64,000 bases of DNA from positions 6,130,001 to 6,194,000 of the forward strand of contig NZ_OX216966.1 in NCBI RefSeq assembly GCF_945605565.1. The letters run 5' to 3'. The translations under genes were made by a program, and so were the position numbers. This document shows positions 62,901 to 64,000 of this stretch, one piece after another (the first letter of the stretch is position 1; each line of letters begins with the position of its first letter). Below the pieces are notes generated by a model that worked only from the letters and a program-made list of their open reading frames with translations, was not told the DNA's origin and searched no databases. Origin of the DNA: Paenibacillus dendritiformis. Lineage in GTDB: Bacteria > Bacillota > Bacilli > Paenibacillales > Paenibacillaceae.

Positions 62901-64000
62901 TCACAGGATATAGGACAAGAACAGGGTCGCCGTTCCGAAATAGACCGTGAGCGAGAAGATATCGTTCAGCGTCGTAATGAGCGGACCGGACGCTACCGCC
63001 GGATCGGCGTTCAGGCGGTACAGAATAAGCGGGATGACGGTCCCTGCCATCGTTCCGATAATGACTGTCAGGAACAAGGAGCTGCCGACGACAAGCCCGA
63101 GCGGAAGGCTGGATTGCCAGAAGCCAGCGACAAGAGCGACCGCGAGGCCGCATACGGTGCCGATGATAAGCCCGACGACCAGCTCGCGTCCGATCAGCCG
63201 GCTGACAGAGCCTTTGTCCAGCTTCTCCGACGCCAGGCCGCGGATGACAACCGCCAGCGATTGCGTGCCCGTATTCCCCGTCATCCCGGCGATCATCGGC
63301 ATGAAAAAGGTCAAAGCGACGACCTGCTGCAGCGTCTCTTCGAAGCGGCTGATAATGCTGCCCGATACCAGGCCGAGGAACAGCAGCATAATGAGCCAGG
63401 GCAGACGACGCCGCGCTGCCGTGAACGGATTCGTGCGGAAATCGATTGTCTTGTCCGTAGCCGAATATTTATTGAAGTCCTCATGCGCCTCTTCCCGCAG
63501 GACGTCGATGACGTCATCGACCGTCACGATCCCCATCAGCCGGTTATTCTCATCCACGACCGGCATCGAGAGGAAGTCATACTGCTCGAACAGGCGGGCG
63601 ACTTCTTCCTGATCCGTATCGGCCGTAACGGAGATGACCTTCTCATTCATCAAGGCGTGAATCGTCTCCGTCTCCTGGGCCAGTACCAGCTCGCGGTACG
63701 AGAGCGTGCCGACAAGACGCTTTGCTTCATTTACGACATAAAAATAATGCACATGCTTCGTCAATTCGGCGAATGCCTTCACCTTCTCGACGGCTTCACG
63801 CACTGTATAGCGCTCATAGAACCAGACATAGCGGTTCGTCATCAGACCGCCGGCCGTCTCCGGCTCATAGGTCAAGAGCTGACGTACCGTATCGCTCTCT
63901 TCCCGCTTCATCAGCGACAGCAGGAATTCCTTCGCTTCGACGCTGACGGCCGCCATCGTATCGGCCAAGTCATCGTTATCCATACGGTTCAATACTTCCG
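62901..64000 (-). CDS. mgtE: Magnesium transporter MgtE, 5' end cut by the window edge
   Basis: About 366 C-terminal residues of a protein usually about 450 aa. The frame is open to the window edge (EVLNRMDNDDLADTM). The end of the MgtE_N domain is followed by two CBS domains (about 110-230 of the visible part; GTLSYRELVL, MGIVTVDDVIDVL) and five membrane helices with the selectivity-filter region FFMPMIAGMTGNTGTQSLAV. Mg2+ binding between the CBS domains closes the channel in the described structures. Confidence 0.95.
   Translation of the reverse strand, partial: EVLNRMDNDDLADTMAAVSVEAKEFLLSLMKREESDTVRQLLTYEPETAGGLMTNRYVWFYERYTVREAVEKVKAFAELTKHVHYFYVVNEAKRLVGTLSYRELVLAQETETIHALMNEKVISVTADTDQEEVARLFEQYDFLSMPVVDENNRLMGIVTVDDVIDVLREEAHEDFNKYSATDKTIDFRTNPFTAARRRLPWLIMLLFLGLVSGSIISRFEETLQQVVALTFFMPMIAGMTGNTGTQSLAVVIRGLASEKLDKGSVSRLIGRELVVGLIIGTVCGLAVALVAGFWQSSLPLGLVVGSSLFLTVIIGTMAGTVIPLILYRLNADPAVASGPLITTLNDIFSLTVYFGTATLFLSYIL

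Overview
The window looks like chromosomal DNA of a Paenibacillus-type firmicute. The reasons are the moderately high G+C, strong AGGAGG-type ribosome binding sites with frequent TTG and GTG starts, and gene sets typical of the group: btr-feuABC-besA, des-desK-desR, an Lpl/Ytc-type sugar ABC transporter without its own ATPase, rocF-rocD, and a secretin-less Tad/Flp pilus locus. Assigning it to the alvei/thiaminolyticus part of the genus would be a guess. No phage, insertion sequence, CRISPR array or replication origin was seen.

Layout. 1-5.5 kb: transketolase (cut by the left edge), purU, an endonuclease IV, a DUF2621-type membrane protein and a TIGR01777-type epimerase. 5.8-11.5 kb: a five-gene oligopeptide ABC transporter. 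11.5-12.3 kb: gene-free, with a 175-bp dispersed repeat and a 23/24-bp minisatellite. 12.3-23.0 kb: a ten-gene minus-strand Tad pilus operon ending in an FHA-domain protein and preceded by a promoter and a strong leader terminator hairpin. 23.3-29.4 kb: a chemoreceptor, a CPA1 cation/proton antiporter and a P1B-4 metal-efflux ATPase with a Fur-like box. 29.8-35.5 kb: mntH, a PadR/HAAS-DUF4097 envelope-stress-like operon, an MFS transporter, a small coiled-coil protein and a GNAT enzyme. 35.6-41.3 kb: a catecholate-siderophore uptake operon, with Fur boxes both upstream of btr and between btr and feuA. 42-45.8 kb: a PepSY protein, tRNA-Leu, and the membrane-fluidity system des-desKR with a candidate DesR operator. 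45.8-58 kb: two minus-strand blocks rich in phosphoesterases around a sugar ABC transporter (GDPD, PHP, two calcineurin-like enzymes, a nucleotidase, a DeoR regulator), with a decayed GH39 gene between them. 58.4-64 kb: arginine catabolism (rocF, rocD), map, a Glu-Lys-Leu tRNA cluster and mgtE (cut by the right edge).

The least expected signal is in the gene-free DNA. Three gaps (near 41.7, 54.5 and 60.8 kb) each carry four short TGCAGCAATT-type hairpin boxes whose spacing is essentially the same in all three (49-50, 61 and 51 bp). This points to a composite repeat family about 200 bp long. A second dispersed family has two copies (11,560 and 62,506), each 175 nt between matching ends, sharing a 27-nt identical start and a small hairpin with a compensatory base change. 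The most interesting gene-level hypothesis is the phosphodiester/carbohydrate scavenging cluster at 45.8-58 kb. The most interesting regulatory one is possible attenuation control of the Tad operon.
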